A stretch of DNA of 64,000 nucleotides from Synaphobranchus kaupii (lineage: Eukaryota; Chordata; Actinopteri; Anguilliformes; Synaphobranchidae), in contig JAINUF010000027.1 in the NCBI GenBank assembly GCA_029718625.1, forward strand, positions 2,588,676-2,652,675. Direction: 5' to 3'. A program made the translations under genes and the position numbers. This document shows, in pieces, positions 37,727-51,478 of this stretch. Positions within the stretch are counted from its first letter, which is position 1. Every line of letters starts with the position of its first letter. A model generated the notes under the pieces. That model was not told the origin of the DNA, ran no database searches, and saw nothing but the letters and a program-made list of their open reading frames with translations.

Positions 37727-39835
37727 GACGCACGCCTCAAACCAATTTTAGTGTTGTCAAAGACATTATAGCTCAAATATACAGTTGATTAATTTTTAAA
37801 TTTTCCATTTGTAAATTTTGAATGAATTTTTCTTCAAATTTAAAATGCAAACATTTCAATAGCTTCTGTGACATGTGACTAAGATGCCTCAAACCAAATA
37901 ATTTTGTCAGATACATTACTTCTCCAATTTACAAGCTATGCTTTTTGCAATTTTCCTTTTGTATATTTTAGAGGATTTATTCTTCGAAATAAATACAATA
38001 AAATGTTAATAGTTTCTGTAACATGTGAACAAGACACCTCAAACCAAGTTGCCTGTTGTCAGAGACAGGATACCTCAAATCTACAACTGATTATTTTTCA
38101 AATTTTGCCTTTGTATATTTTAAAGGAATTTTTCTTCAAAATAAATACACTAAAATGTCAATAGTTTCTGTGTCATGTGACCAAGATACCTCACAGCAAA
38201 TTGACTGTTGTCAGAGAGAGTATAGCTCAAATTTCCCTCTTATGAATATATATTTTTTATTTTTCTTCAAAATTAAAGCACTAAAATTTCAATAGCTTCT
38301 GTGACATATGATGAAGACGCATGCCTCAAACCAATTTTAGTGTTGTCAAAGATGTTATAGCTCAAATACACAGTTGATTAATTTTTAAATTTTCCATTTG
38401 TAAATTTTGAATGAATTTTTCTTCAAATTTAAAATGCAACATTTCAATAGCTTCTGTGACATGTGACTAAGATGCCTCAAACCAACTGTAATGTTGTCAG
38501 ATGCATTCTCCAATTTACAAGCAATGCTTTTTCCAATTTTCCTTTTGTAAATTTTAAATAGATTTTTATTCAAAATAAAAGCACTAAAATTTCAATAGCT
38601 TCTGTGACATATGATGAAGACGCATGCCTCAAACCAATTTTAGTGTTGTCAAAGATGTTATAGCTCAAATACACAGTTGATTAATTTTTAAATTTTCCAT
38701 TTGTAAATTTTGAATGAATTTTTCTTCAAATTTAAAATGCAAACATTTCAATAGCTTCTGTGACATGTGACTAAGATGCCTCAAACCAACTGTAATGTTG
38801 TCAGATACATTCTCCAATTTACAAGCAATGCTTTTTCCAATTTTCCTTTTGTAAATTTTAAATAGATTTTTATTCAAAATAAAAGCACTAAAATTTCAAT
38901 AGCTTCTGTGACATATGATGAAGACGCACGACTCAAAATAATTTTAGTGTTGTCAAAGACGTTATAGCTCAAATATACAGTTGATTAATTTTTAAATTTT
39001 CCATTTGTAAATTTTGAATGAATTTTTCTTCAAATTTAAAATGCAAACATTTCAATAGCTTCTGTGACATGTGACTAAGATGCCGCAAACCAACTGTAAT
39101 GTTGTCAAATGCATTCTCCAATTTAAAGCAATGCTTTTTCCAATTTTCCTTTTGTAAATTTTAAATAGATTTTTATTCAAAATAAAAGCACTAAAATTTC
39201 AATAGCTTCTGTGACATATGATGAAGACGCATGCCTCAAACCAATTTTAGTGTTGTCAAAGTCATTATAGCTCAAATATACAGTTAATTAATTTTTAAAA
39301 TTTCCGTTTGTAAATTTTAAATGAATTTTTCTTCAAATTTAAAATGTAAACATTTCAATAGCTTCTGTGACATGTGACGAAGATGCCTCAAACCAACTGT
39401 AATGTTGTCAGATACATTCTCCAATTTACAAGCAATGCTTTTTCCAATTTTCCTTTTGTAAATTTTAAATAGATTTTTATTCAAAATAAAAGCACTAAAA
39501 TTTCAATAGCTTCTGTGACATATGATGAAGACGCTTATACCTCAAACCAATTTTAGTGTTGTCAAAGACGTTATAGCTCAAATATACAATTGATTAATTT
39601 TTAAATTTTCCATTTGTAAATTTTGAATTAATTTTTCTTCAAATTTAAAATGCAAACATTTCAATAGCTTCTGTGACATGTGACTAAGATCCCTCAAACC
39701 AACTGTAATGTTGTCAGATACATTCTCCAATTTACAAGCAATGTTTTTTCAAATTTTCCTTTTGTAAATTTTAAATAGATTTTTATTCAAAATAAAAGCA
39801 CTAAAATTTCAATAGCTTCTGTGACATATGATGAA
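37727..39835 (+). repeat. Higher-order unit 17: marker + p-k-n-u-y
   Basis: This is a copy of unit 15, including the rare AAATACAAT in C. That places the latest duplication step between 34.1 and 41.3 kb. Confidence 0.92.
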
Positions 39836-41335
39836 GACGCACGCCTCAAACCAATTTTAGTGTTGTCAAAGACATTATAGCTCAAATATACAGTTGATTA
39901 ATTTTTAAATTTTCCATTTGTAAATTTTGAATGAATTTTTCTTCAAATTTAAAATGCAAACATTTCAATAGCTTCTGTGACATGTGACTAAGATGCCTCA
40001 AACCAAATAATTTTGTCAGATACATTACTTCTCCAATTTACAAGCTATGCTTTTTGCAATTTTCCTTTTGTATATTTTAGAGGATTTATTCTTCGAAATA
40101 AACACAATAAAATGTTAATAGTTTCTGTAACATGTGAACAAGACACCTCAAACCAAGTTGCCTGTTGTCAGAGACAGGATACCTCAAATCTACAACTGAT
40201 TATTTTTCAAATTTTGCCTTTGTATATTTTAAAGGAATTTTTCTTCAAAATAAATACACTAAAATGTCAATAGTTTCTGTGTCATGTGACCAAGATACCT
40301 CACAGCAAATTGACTGTTGTCAGAGAGAGTATAGCTCAAATTTCCCTCTTATGAATATATATTTTTTATTTTTCTTCAAAATTAAAGCACTAAAATTTCA
40401 ATAGCTTCTGTGACATATGATGAAGACGCATGCCTCAAACCAATTTTAGTGTTGTCAAAGATGTTATAGCTCAAATACACAGTTGATTAATTTTTAAATT
40501 TTCCATTTGTAAATTTTGAATGAATTTTTCTTCAAATTTAAAATGCAACATTTCAATAGCTTCTGTGACATGTGACTAAGATGCCTCAAACCAACTGTAA
40601 TGTTGTCAGATGCATTCTCCAATTTACAAGCAATGCTTTTTCCAATTTTCCTTTTGTAAATTTTAAATAGATTTTTATTCAAAATAAAAGCACTAAAATT
40701 TCAATAGCTTCTGTGACATATGATGAAGACGCATGCCTCAAACCAATTTTAGTGTTGTCAAAGATGTTATAGCTCAAATACACAGTTGATTAATTTTTAA
40801 ATTTTCCATTTGTAAATTTTGAATGAATTTTTCTTCAAATTTAAAATGCAAACATTTCAATAGCTTCTGTGACATGTGACTAAGATGCCTCAAACCAACT
40901 GTAATGTTGTCAGATGCATTCTCCAATTTACAAGCAATGCTTTTTCCAATTTTCCTTTTGTAAATTTTAAATAGATTTTTATTCAAAATAAAAGCACTAA
41001 AATTTCAATAGCTTCTGTGACATATGATGAAGACACATGCCTCAAACCAATTTTAGTGTTGTCAAAGTCATTATAGCTCAAATATACAGTTGATTAATTT
41101 TAAAATTTTCCATTTGTAAATTTTGAATGAATTTTTCTTCAAATTTAAAATGCAAACATTTCAATAGCTTCTGTGACATGTGACTAAGATCCCTCAAACC
41201 AACTGTAATGTTGTCAGATACATTCTCCAATTTACAAGCAATGCTTTTTCAAATTTTCCTTTTGTAAATTTTAAATAGATTTTTATTCAAAATAAAAGCA
41301 CTAAAATTTCAATAGCTTCTGTGACATATGATGAA
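39836..41335 (+). repeat. Higher-order unit 18: marker + p-m-z
   Basis: This is a copy of units 14 and 16. It ends the 3609-bp tandem run; the next marker is the converted type. Confidence 0.92.
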
Positions 41336-43141
41336 GACGCACGCCTCAAACCAATTTTAGTGTTGTCAAAGACATTATAGCTCAAATATACAGTTGATTA
41401 ATTTTTAAATTTTCCATTTGTAAATTTTGAATGAATTTTTCTTCAAATTTAAAATACAAACATTTCAATAGCTTCTGTGACATGTGACTAAGATGCCTCA
41501 AACCAAATAATTTTGTCAGATACATTACTTCTCCAATTTGCAAGCTATGCTTTTTGCAATTTTCCTTTTGTATATTTTAGAGGATTTATTCTTCGAAATA
41601 AACACAATAAAATGTTAATAGTTTCTGTAACATGTGAACAAGACACCTCAAACCAAGTTGCCTGTTGTCAGAGACAGGATACCTCAAATCTACAACTGAT
41701 TATTTTTCAAATTTTGCCTTTGTATATTTTAAAGGAATTTTTCTTCAAAATAAAAGCACTAAAATTTCAATAGCTTCTGTGACATATGACCAAGATACCT
41801 CACAGCAAATTGACTGTTGTCAGAGAGAGTATAGCTCAAATTTCCCTCTTATGAATATATATGTTTTATTTTTCTTCAAAATTAAACTACTAAAATTTCA
41901 ATAGCTTCTGTGACATATGATGAAGACGCACGACTCAAAATAATTTTAGTGTTGTCAAAGACGTTATAGCTCAAATATACAGTTGATTAATTTTTAAATT
42001 TTCCATTTGTAAATTTTGAATGAATTTTTCTTCAAATTTAAAATGCAAACATTTCAATAGCTTCTGTGACATGTGACTAAGATGCCTCAAACCAACTGTA
42101 ATGTTGTCAGATACATTCTCCAATTTACAAGCAATGCTTTTTCCAATTTTCCTTTTGTAAATTTTAAATAGATTTTTATTCAAAATAAAAGCACTAAAAT
42201 TTCAATAGCTTCTGTGACATATGATGAAGACGCACGACTCAAAATAATTTTAGTGTTGTCAAAGACGTTATAGCTCAAATATACAGTTGATTAATTTTTA
42301 AATTTTCCATTTGTAAATTTTGAATGAATTTTTCTTCAAATTTAAAATGCAAACATTTCAATAGCTTCTGTGACATGTGACTAAGATGCCGCAAACCAAC
42401 TGTAATGTTGTCAGATGCATTCTGCAATTTAAAGCAATGCTTTTTCCAATTTTCCTTTTGTAAATTTTAAATAGATTTTTATTCAAAATAAAAGCACTAA
42501 AATTTCAATAGCTTCTGTGACATATGATGAAGACGCATGCCTCAAACCAATTTTAGTGTTGTCAAAGTCATTATAGCTCAAATATACAGTTAATTAATTT
42601 TTAAAATTTCCGTTTGTAAATTTTAAATGAATTTTTCTTCAAATTTAAAATGTAAACATTTCAATAGCTTCTGTGACATGTGACGAAGATGCCTCAAACC
42701 AACTGTAATGTTGTCAGATACATTCTCCAATTTACAAGCAATGCTTTTTCCAATTTTCCTTTTGTAAATTTTAAATAGATTTTTATTCAAAATAAAAGCA
42801 CTAAAATTTCAATAGCTTCTGTGACATATGATGAAGACGCTTATACCTCAAACCAATTTTAGTGTTGTCAAAGACGTTATAGCTCAAATATACAATTGAT
42901 TAATTTTTAAATTTTCCATTTGTAAATTTTGAATTAATTTTTCTTCAAATTTAAAATGCAAACATTTCAATAGCTTCTGTGACATGTGACTAAGATCCCT
43001 CAAACCAACTGTAATGTTGTCAGATACATTCTCCAATTTACAAGCAATGCTTTTTCAAATTTTCCTTTTGTAAATTTTAAATAGATTTTTATTCAAAATA
43101 AAAGCACTAAAATTTCAATAGCTTCTGTGACATATGATGAA
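41336..43141 (+). repeat. Higher-order unit 19: converted marker + n-n-u-y
   Basis: This is a copy of unit 12 lying exactly 12633 bp (1806 + 3 x 3609) further on. It differs by TATGTTTTAT in E (T to G at 41863) and lacks the unit 12 TTGTCTG variant. Confidence 0.92.
41755..41786 (+). other. Gene-conversion-like patch in monomer D (unit 19 marker)
   Basis: This is the third copy of the converted marker. The flanking marker has one further change (G at 41863). Confidence 0.8.
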
Positions 43142-45250
43142 GACGCACGCCTCAAACCAATTTTAGTGTTGTCAAAGACATTATAGCTCAAATATACAGT
43201 TGATTAATTTTTAAATTTTCCATTTGTAAATTTTGAATGAATTTTTCTTCAAATTTAAAATGCAAACATTTCAATAGCTTCTGTGACATGTGACTAAGAT
43301 GCCTCAAACCAAATAATTTTGTCAGATACATTACTTCTCCAATTTACAAGCTATGCTTTTTGCAATTTTCCTTTTGTATATTTTAGAGGATTTATTCTTC
43401 GAAATAAACACAATAAAATGTTAATAGTTTCTGTAACATGTGAACAAGACACCTCAAACCAAGTTGCCTGTTGTCAGAGACAGGATACCTCAAATCTACA
43501 ACTGATTATTTTTCAAATTTTGCCTTTGTATATTTTAAAGGAATTTTTCTTCAAAATAAATACACTAAAATGTCAATAGTTTCTGTGTCATGTGACCAAG
43601 ATACCTCACAGCAAATTGACTGTTGTCAGAGAGAGTATAGCTCAAATTTCCCTCTTATGAATATATATTTTTTATTTTTCTTCAAAATTAAAGCACTAAA
43701 ATTTCAATAGCTTCTGTGACATATGATGAAGACGCATGCCTCAAACCAATTTTAGTGTTGTCAAAGATGTTATAGCTCAAATACACAGTTGATTAATTTT
43801 TAAATTTTCCATTTGTAAATTTTGAATGAATTTTTCTTCAAATTTAAAATGCAACATTTCAATAGCTTCTGTGACATGTGACTAAGATGCCTCAAACCAA
43901 CTGTAATGTTGTCAGATGCATTCTCCAATTTACAAGCAATGCTTTTTCCAATTTTCCTTTTGTAAATTTTAAATAGATTTTTATTCAAAATAAAAGCACT
44001 AAAATTTCAATAGCTTCTGTGACATATGATGAAGACGCATGCCTCAAACCAATTTTAGTGTTGTCAAAGATGTTATAGCTCAAATACACAGTTGATTAAT
44101 TTTTAAATTTTCCATTTGTAAATTTTGAATGAATTTTTCTTCAAATTTAAAATGCAAACATTTCAATAGCTTCTGTGACATGTGGCTAAGATGCCTCAAA
44201 CCAACTGTAATGTTGTCAGATACATTCTCCAATTTACAAGCAATGCTTTTTCCAATTTTCCTTTTGTAAATTTTAAATAGATTTTTATTCAAAATAAAAG
44301 CACTAAAATTTCAATAGCTTCTGTGACATATGATGAAGACGCACGACTCAAAATAATTTTAGTGTTGTCAAAGACGTTATAGCTCAAATATACAGTTGAT
44401 TAATTTTTAAATTTTCCATTTGTAAATTTTGAATGAATTTTTCTTCAAATTTAAAATGCAAACATTTCAATAGCTTCTGTGACATGTGACTAAGATGCCG
44501 CAAACCAACTGTAATGTTGTCAAATGCATTCTCCAATTTAAAGCAATGCTTTTTCCAATTTTCCTTTTGTAAATTTTAAATAGATTTTTATTCAAAATAA
44601 AAGCACTAAAATTTCAATAGCTTCTGTGACATATGATGAAGACGCATGCCTCAAACCAATTTTAGTGTTGTCAAAGTCATTATAGCTCAAATATACAGTT
44701 AATTAATTTTTAAAATTTCCGTTTGTAAATTTTAAATGAATTTTTCTTCAAATTTAAAATGTAAACATTTCAATAGCTTCTGTGACATGTGACGAAGATG
44801 CCTCAAACCAACTGTAATGTTGTCAGATACATTCTCCAATTTACAAGCAATGCTTTTTCCAATTTTCCTTTTGTAAATTTTAAATAGATTTTTATTCAAA
44901 ATAAAAGCACTAAAATTTCAATAGCTTCTGTGACATATGATGAAGACGCTTATACCTCAAACCAATTTTAGTGTTGTCAAAGACGTTATAGCTCAAATAT
45001 ACAATTGATTAATTTTTAAATTTTCCATTTGTAAATTTTGAATTAATTTTTCTTCAAATTTAAAATGCAAACATTTCAATAGCTTCTGTGACATGTGACT
45101 AAGATCCCTCAAACCAACTGTAATGTTGTCAGATACATTCTCCAATTTACAAGCAATGTTTTTTCAAATTTTCCTTTTGTAAATTTTAAATAGATTTTTA
45201 TTCAAAATAAAAGCACTAAAATTTCAATAGCTTCTGTGACATATGATGAA
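43142..45250 (+). repeat. Higher-order unit 20: marker + p-k-n-u-y
   Basis: It has the unit 13 layout and the AAACACAAT form of C. The k dimer has one private base, CATGTGGCTAAG near 44184. Confidence 0.92.
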
Positions 45251-47056
45251 GACGCACGCCTCAAACCAATTTTAGTGTTGTCAAAGACATTATAGCTCAA
45301 ATATACAGTTGATTAATTTTTAAATTTTCCATTTGTAAATTTTGAATGAATTTTTCTTCAAATTTAAAATGCAAACATTTCAATAGCTTCTGTGACATGT
45401 GACTAAGATGCCTCAAACCAAATAATTTTGTCAGATACATTACTTCTCCAATTTACAAGCTATGCTTTTTGCAATTTTCCTTTTGTATATTTTAGAGGAT
45501 TTATTCTTCGAAATAAACACAATAAAATGTTAATAGTTTCTGTAACATGTGAACAAGACACCTCAAACCAAGTTGCCTGTTGTCAGAGACAGGATACCTC
45601 AAATCTACAACTGATTATTTTTCAAATTTTGCCTTTGTATATTTTAAAGGAATTTTTCTTCAAAATAAATACACTAAAATGTCAATAGTTTCTGTGTCAT
45701 GTGACCAAGATACCTCACAGCAAATTGACTGTTGTCAGAGAGAGTATAGCTCAAATTTCCCTCTTATGAATATATATTTTTTATTTTTCTTCAAAATTAA
45801 AGCACTAAAATTTCAATAGCTTCTGTGACATATGATGAAGACGCATGCCTCAAACCAATTTTAGTGTTGTCAAAGATGTTATAGCTCAAATACACAGTTG
45901 ATTAATTTTTAAATTTTCCATTTGTAAATTTTGAATGAATTTTTCTTCAAATTTAAAATGCAACATTTCAATAGCTTCTGTGACATGTGACTAAGATGCC
46001 TCAAACCAACTGTAATGTTGTCAGATGCATTCTCCAATTTACAAGCAATGCTTTTTCCAATTTTCCTTTTGTAAATTTTAAATAGATTTTTATTCAAAAT
46101 AAAAGCACTAAAATTTCAATAGCTTCTGTGACATATGATGAAGACGCATGCCTCAAACCAATTTTAGTGTTGTCAAAGATGTTATAGCTCAAATACACAG
46201 TTGATTAATTTTTAAATTTTCCATTTGTAAATTTTGAATGAATTTTTCTTCAAATTTAAAATGCAAACATTTCAATAGCTTCTGTGACATGTGACTAAGA
46301 TGCCGCAAACCAACTGTAATGTTGTCAGATGCATTCTCCAATTTACAAGCAATGCTTTTTCCAATTTTCCTTTTGTAAATTTTAAATAGATTTTTATTCA
46401 AAATAAAAGCACTAAAATTTCAATAGCTTCTGTGACATATGATGAAGACGCATGCCTCAAACCAATTTTAGTGTTGTCAAAGTCATTATAGCTCAAATAT
46501 ACAGTTAATTAATTTTTAAAATTTCCGTTTGTAAATTTTAAATGAATTTTTCTTCAAATTTAAAATGTAAACATTTCAATAGCTTCTGTGACATGTGACG
46601 AAGATGCCTCAAACCAACTGTAATGTTGTCAGATACATTCTCCAATTTACAAGCAATGCTTTTTCCAATTTTCCTTTTGTAAATTTTAAATAGATTTTTA
46701 TTCAAAATAAAAGCACTAAAATTTCAATAGCTTCTGTGACATATGATGAAGACGCTTATACCTCAAACCAATTTTAGTGTTGTCAAAGACGTTATAGCTC
46801 AAATATACAATTGATTAATTTTTAAATTTTCCATTTGTAAATTTTGAATTAATTTTTCTTCAAATTTAAAATGCAAACATTTCAATAGCTTCTGTGACAT
46901 GTGACTAAGATCCCTCAAACCAACTGTAATGTTGTCAGATACATTCTCCAATTTACAAGCAATGCTTTTTCAAATTTTCCTTTTGTAAATTTTAAATAGA
47001 TTTTTATTCAAAATAAAAGCACTAAAATTTCAATAGCTTCTGTGACATATGATGAA
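45251..47056 (+). repeat. Higher-order unit 21: marker + p-m-u-y
   Basis: The m dimer has GATGCCGC with an otherwise ordinary B (full AATTTACAAGC). It looks like unit 20 after loss of one dimer by crossover between the k and n dimers. Confidence 0.9.
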
Positions 47057-48862
47057 GACGCACGCCTCAAACCAATTTTAGTGTTGTCAAAGACATTATA
47101 GCTCAAATATACAGTTGATTAATTTTTAAATTTTCCATTTGTAAATTTTGAATGAATTTTTCTTCAAATTTAAAATGCAAACATTTCAATAGCTTCTGTG
47201 ACATGTGACTAAGATGCCTCAAACCAAATAATTTTGTCAGATACATTACTTCTCCAATTTACAAGCTATGCTTTTTGCAATTTTCCTTTTGTATATTTTA
47301 GAGGATTTATTCTTCGAAATAAACACAATAAAATGTTAATAGTTTCTGTAACATGTGAACAAGACACCTCAAACCAAGTTGCCTGTTGTCAGAGACAGGA
47401 TACCTCAAATCTACAACTGATTATTTTTCAAATTTTGCCTTTGTATATTTTAAAGGAATTTTTCTTCAAAATAAATACACTAAAATGTCAATAGTTTCTG
47501 TGTCATGTGACCAAGATACCTCACAGCAAATTGACTGTTGTCAGAGAGAGTATAGCTCAAATTTCCCTCTTATGAATATATATTTTTTATTTTTCTTCAA
47601 AATTAAAGCACTAAAATTTCAATAGCTTCTGTGACATATGATGAAGACGCATGCCTCAAACCAATTTTAGTGTTGTCAAAGATGTTATAGCTCAAATACA
47701 CAGTTGATTAATTTTTAAATTTTCCATTTGTAAATTTTGAATGAATTTTTCTTCAAATTTAAAATGCAACATTTCAATAGCTTCTGTGACATGTGACTAA
47801 GATGCCTCAAACCAACTGTAATGTTGTCAGATGCATTCTCCAATTTACAAGCAATGCTTTTTCCAATTTTCCTTTTGTAAATTTTAAATAGATTTTTATT
47901 CAAAATAAAAGCACTAAAATTTCAATAGCTTCTGTGACATATGATGAAGACGCATGCCTCAAACCAATTTTAGTGTTGTCAAAGATGTTATAGCTCAAAT
48001 ACACAGTTGATTAATTTTTAAATTTTCCATTTGTAAATTTTGAATGAATTTTTCTTCAAATTTAAAATGCAAACATTTCAATAGCTTCTGTGACATGTGA
48101 CTAAGATGCCGCAAACCAACTGTAATGTTGTCAGATGCATTCTCCAATTTACAAGCAATGCTTTTTCCAATTTTCCTTTTGTAAATTTTAAATAGATTTT
48201 TATTCAAAATAAAAGCACTAAAATTTCAATAGCTTCTGTGACATATGATGAAGACGCATGCCTCAAACCAATTTTAGTGTTGTCAAAGTCATTATAGCTC
48301 AAATATACAGTTAATTAATTTTTAAAATTTCCGTTTGTAAATTTTAAATGAATTTTTCTTCAAATTTAAAATGTAAACATTTCAATAGCTTCTGTGACAT
48401 GTGACGAAGATGCCTCAAACCAACTGTAATGTTGTCAGATACATTCTCCAATTTACAAGCAATGCTTTTTCCAATTTTCCTTTTGTAAATTTTAAATAGA
48501 TTTTTATTCAAAATAAAAGCACTAAAATTTCAATAGCTTCTGTGACATATGATGAAGACGCTTATACCTCAAACCAATTTTAGTGTTGTCAAAGACGTTA
48601 TAGCTCAAATATACAATTGATTAATTTTTAAATTTTCCATTTGTAAATTTTGAATTAATTTTTCTTCAAATTTAAAATGCAAACATTTCAATAGCTTCTG
48701 TGACATGTGACTAAGATCCCTCAAACCAACTGTAATGTTGTCAGATACATTCTCCAATTTACAAGCAATGCTTTTTCAAATTTTCCTTTTGTAAATTTTA
48801 AATAGATTTTTATTCAAAATAAAAGCACTAAAATTTCAATAGCTTCTGTGACATATGATGAA
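47057..48862 (+). repeat. Higher-order unit 22: marker + p-m-u-y
   Basis: This is the tandem copy of unit 21. It shares the GATGCCGC hybrid dimer. Confidence 0.92.
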
Positions 48863-51478
48863 GACGCACGCCTCAAACCAATTTTAGTGTTGTCAAAGAC
48901 ATTATAGCTCAAATATACAGTTGATTAATTTTTAAATTTTCCATTTGTAAATTTTGAATGAATTTTTCTTCAAATTTAAAATGCAAACATTTCAATAGCT
49001 TCTGTGACATGTGACTAAGATGCCTCAAACCAAATAATTTTGTCAGATACATTACTTCTCCAATTTACAAGCTATGCTTTTTGCAATTTTCCTTTTGTAT
49101 ATTTTAGAGGATTTATTCTTCGAAATAAACACAATAAAATGTTAATAGTTTCTGTAACATGTGAACAAGACACCTCAAACCAAGTTGCCTGTTGTCAGAG
49201 ACAGGATACCTCAAATCTACAACTGATTATTTTTCAAATTTTGCCTTTGTATATTTTAAAGGAATTTTTCTTCAAAATAAATACACTAAAATGTCAATAG
49301 TTTCTGTGTCATGTGACCAAGATACCTCACAGCAAATTGACTGTTGTCAGAGAGAGTATAGCTCAAATTTCCCTCTTATGAATATATATTTTTTATTTTT
49401 CTTCAAAATTAAAGCACTAAAATTTCAATAGCTTCTGTGACATATGATGAAGACGCATGCCTCAAACCAATTTTAGTGTTGTCAAAGATGTTATAGCTCA
49501 AATACACAGTTGATTAATTTTTAAATTTTCCATTTGTAAATTTTGAATGAATTTTTCTTCAAATTTAAAATGCAACATTTCAATAGCTTCTGTGACATGT
49601 GACTAAGATGCCTCAAACCAACTGTAATGTTGTCAGATGCATTCTCCAATTTACAAGCAATGCTTTTTCCAATTTTCCTTTTGTAAATTTTAAATAGATT
49701 TTTATTCAAAATAAAAGCACTAAAATTTCAATAGCTTCTGTGACATATGATGAAGACGCATGCCTCAAACCAATTTTAGTGTTGTCAAAGATGTTATAGC
49801 TCAAATACACAGTTGATTAATTTTTAAATTTTCCATTTGTAAATTTTGAATGAATTTTTCTTCAAATTTAAAATGCAAACATTTCAATAGCTTCTGTGAC
49901 ATGTGACTAAGATGCCGCAAACCAACTGTAATGTTGTCAGATGCATTCTCCAATTTACAAGCAATGCTTTTTCCAATTTTCCTTTTGTAAATTTTAAATA
50001 GATTTTTATTCAGTTGATTAATTTTTAAATTTTCCATTTGTAAATTTTGAATGAATTTTTTTTCAAATTTAAAATGTAAACATTTCAATAGCTTCTGTGA
50101 CATGTGACGAAGATGCCTCAAACCAACTGTAATGTTGTCAGATACATTCTCCAATTTACAAGCAATGCTTTTTCCAATTTTCCTTTTGTAAATTTTAAAT
50201 AGATTTTTATTCAAAATAAAAGCACTAAAATTTCAATAGCTTCTGTGACATATGATGAAGACGCTTATACCTCAAACCAATTTTAGTGTTGTCAAAGATG
50301 TTATAGCTCAAATACACAGTTGATTAATTTTTAAATTTTCCATTTGTAAATTTTGAATGAATTTTTCTTCAAATTTAAAATGCAAACATTTCAATAGCTT
50401 CTGTGACATGTGACTAAGATGCCTCAAACCAACTGTAATGTTGTCAGATACATTCTCCAATTTACAAGCAATGCTTTTTCCAATTTTCCTTTTGTAAATT
50501 TTAAATAGATTTTTATTCAAAATAAAAGCACTAAAATTTCAATAGCTTCTGTGACATATGATGAAGACGCACGACTCAAAATAATTTTAGTGTTGTCAAA
50601 GACGTTATAGCTCAAATATACAGTTGATTAATTTTTAAATTTTCCATTTGTAAATTTTGAATGAATTTTTCTTCAAATTTAAAATGCAAACATTTCAATA
50701 GCTTCTGTGACATGTGACTAAGATGCCGCAACCCAACTGTAATGTTGTCAGATGCATTCTCCAATTTAAAGCAATGCTTTTTCCAATTTTCCTTTTGTAA
50801 ATTTTAAATAGATTTTTATTCAAAATAAAAGCACTAAAATTTCAATAGCTTCTGTGACATATGATGAAGACGCATGCCTCAAACCAATTTTAGTGTTGTC
50901 AAAGTCATTATAGCTCAAATATACAGTTAATTAATTTTTAAAATTTCCGTTTGTAAATTTTAAATGAATTTTTCTTCAAATTTAAAATGTAAACATTTCA
51001 ATAGCTTCTGTGACATGTGACGAAGATGCCTCAAACCAACTGTAATGTTGTCAGATACATTCTCCAATTTACAAGCAATGCTTTTTCCAATTTTCCTTTT
51101 GTAAATTTTAAATAGATTTTTATTCAAAATAAAAGCACTAAAATTTCAATAGCTTCTGTGACATATGATGAAGACGCTTATACCTCAAACCAATTTTAGT
51201 GTTGTCAAAGACGTTATAGCTCAAATATACAATTGATTAATTTTTAAATTTTCCATTTGTAAATTTTGAATTAATTTTTCTTCAAATTTAAAATGCAAAC
51301 ATTTCAATAGCTTCTGTGACATGTGACTAAGATCCCTCAAACCAACTGTAATGTTGTCAGATACATTCTCCAATTTACAAGCAATGCTTTTTCAAATTTT
51401 CCTTTTGTAAATTTTAAATAGATTTTTATTCAAAATAAAAGCACTAAAATTTCAATAGCTTCTGTGACATATGATGAA
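48863..51478 (+). repeat. Higher-order unit 23: marker + p-m-u-k-n-u-y with a 101-bp deletion
   Basis: The B half of the m dimer is cut short and joined to the middle of the next A monomer (see 50001-50020). The following k dimer has a y-type GCTTATACC head on a GATGTT / TACACAG body. The n dimer has GCCGCAACCCAAC. This unit contains more recombination joints than any other here. Confidence 0.9.
50001..50020 (+). other. 101-bp deletion junction joining B to the middle of A
   Basis: GATTTTTATTCA from late B runs straight into CAGTTGATTA from mid A, with CA at 50011-50012 shared by both sides. The end of B and the first part of the next A are missing. The spacing of the surrounding dimers is 507 instead of 608 bp, which gives the 101-bp loss. 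The joint also removes the stop on the minus strand and so fuses two repeat ORFs into one of 137 codons (49801-50214), which has no coding meaning. Confidence 0.92.

Larger units (their letters stand above)
30509..41335 (+). repeat. 3609-bp higher-order repeat, three tandem copies
   Basis: Marker positions repeat at exactly 3609 bp: 30509, 34118, 37727 and 32618, 36227, 39836. Each copy has two markers with five and three dimers. The AAATACAAT variant in C is present in the second and third copies only, so the first copy is slightly older or was not homogenised. Confidence 0.93.
45251..48862 (+). repeat. 1806-bp higher-order repeat, two tandem copies
   Basis: Units 21 and 22 carry the same hybrid m dimer with GATGCCGC. 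Unit 23 begins the same way before the deletion. Confidence 0.9.

Noticed and set aside
49801..50214. Longest reading frame of the window, 137 codons, minus strand
   Set aside because: It is two of the ordinary minus-strand frames fused by the 101-bp deletion at 50011-50012.
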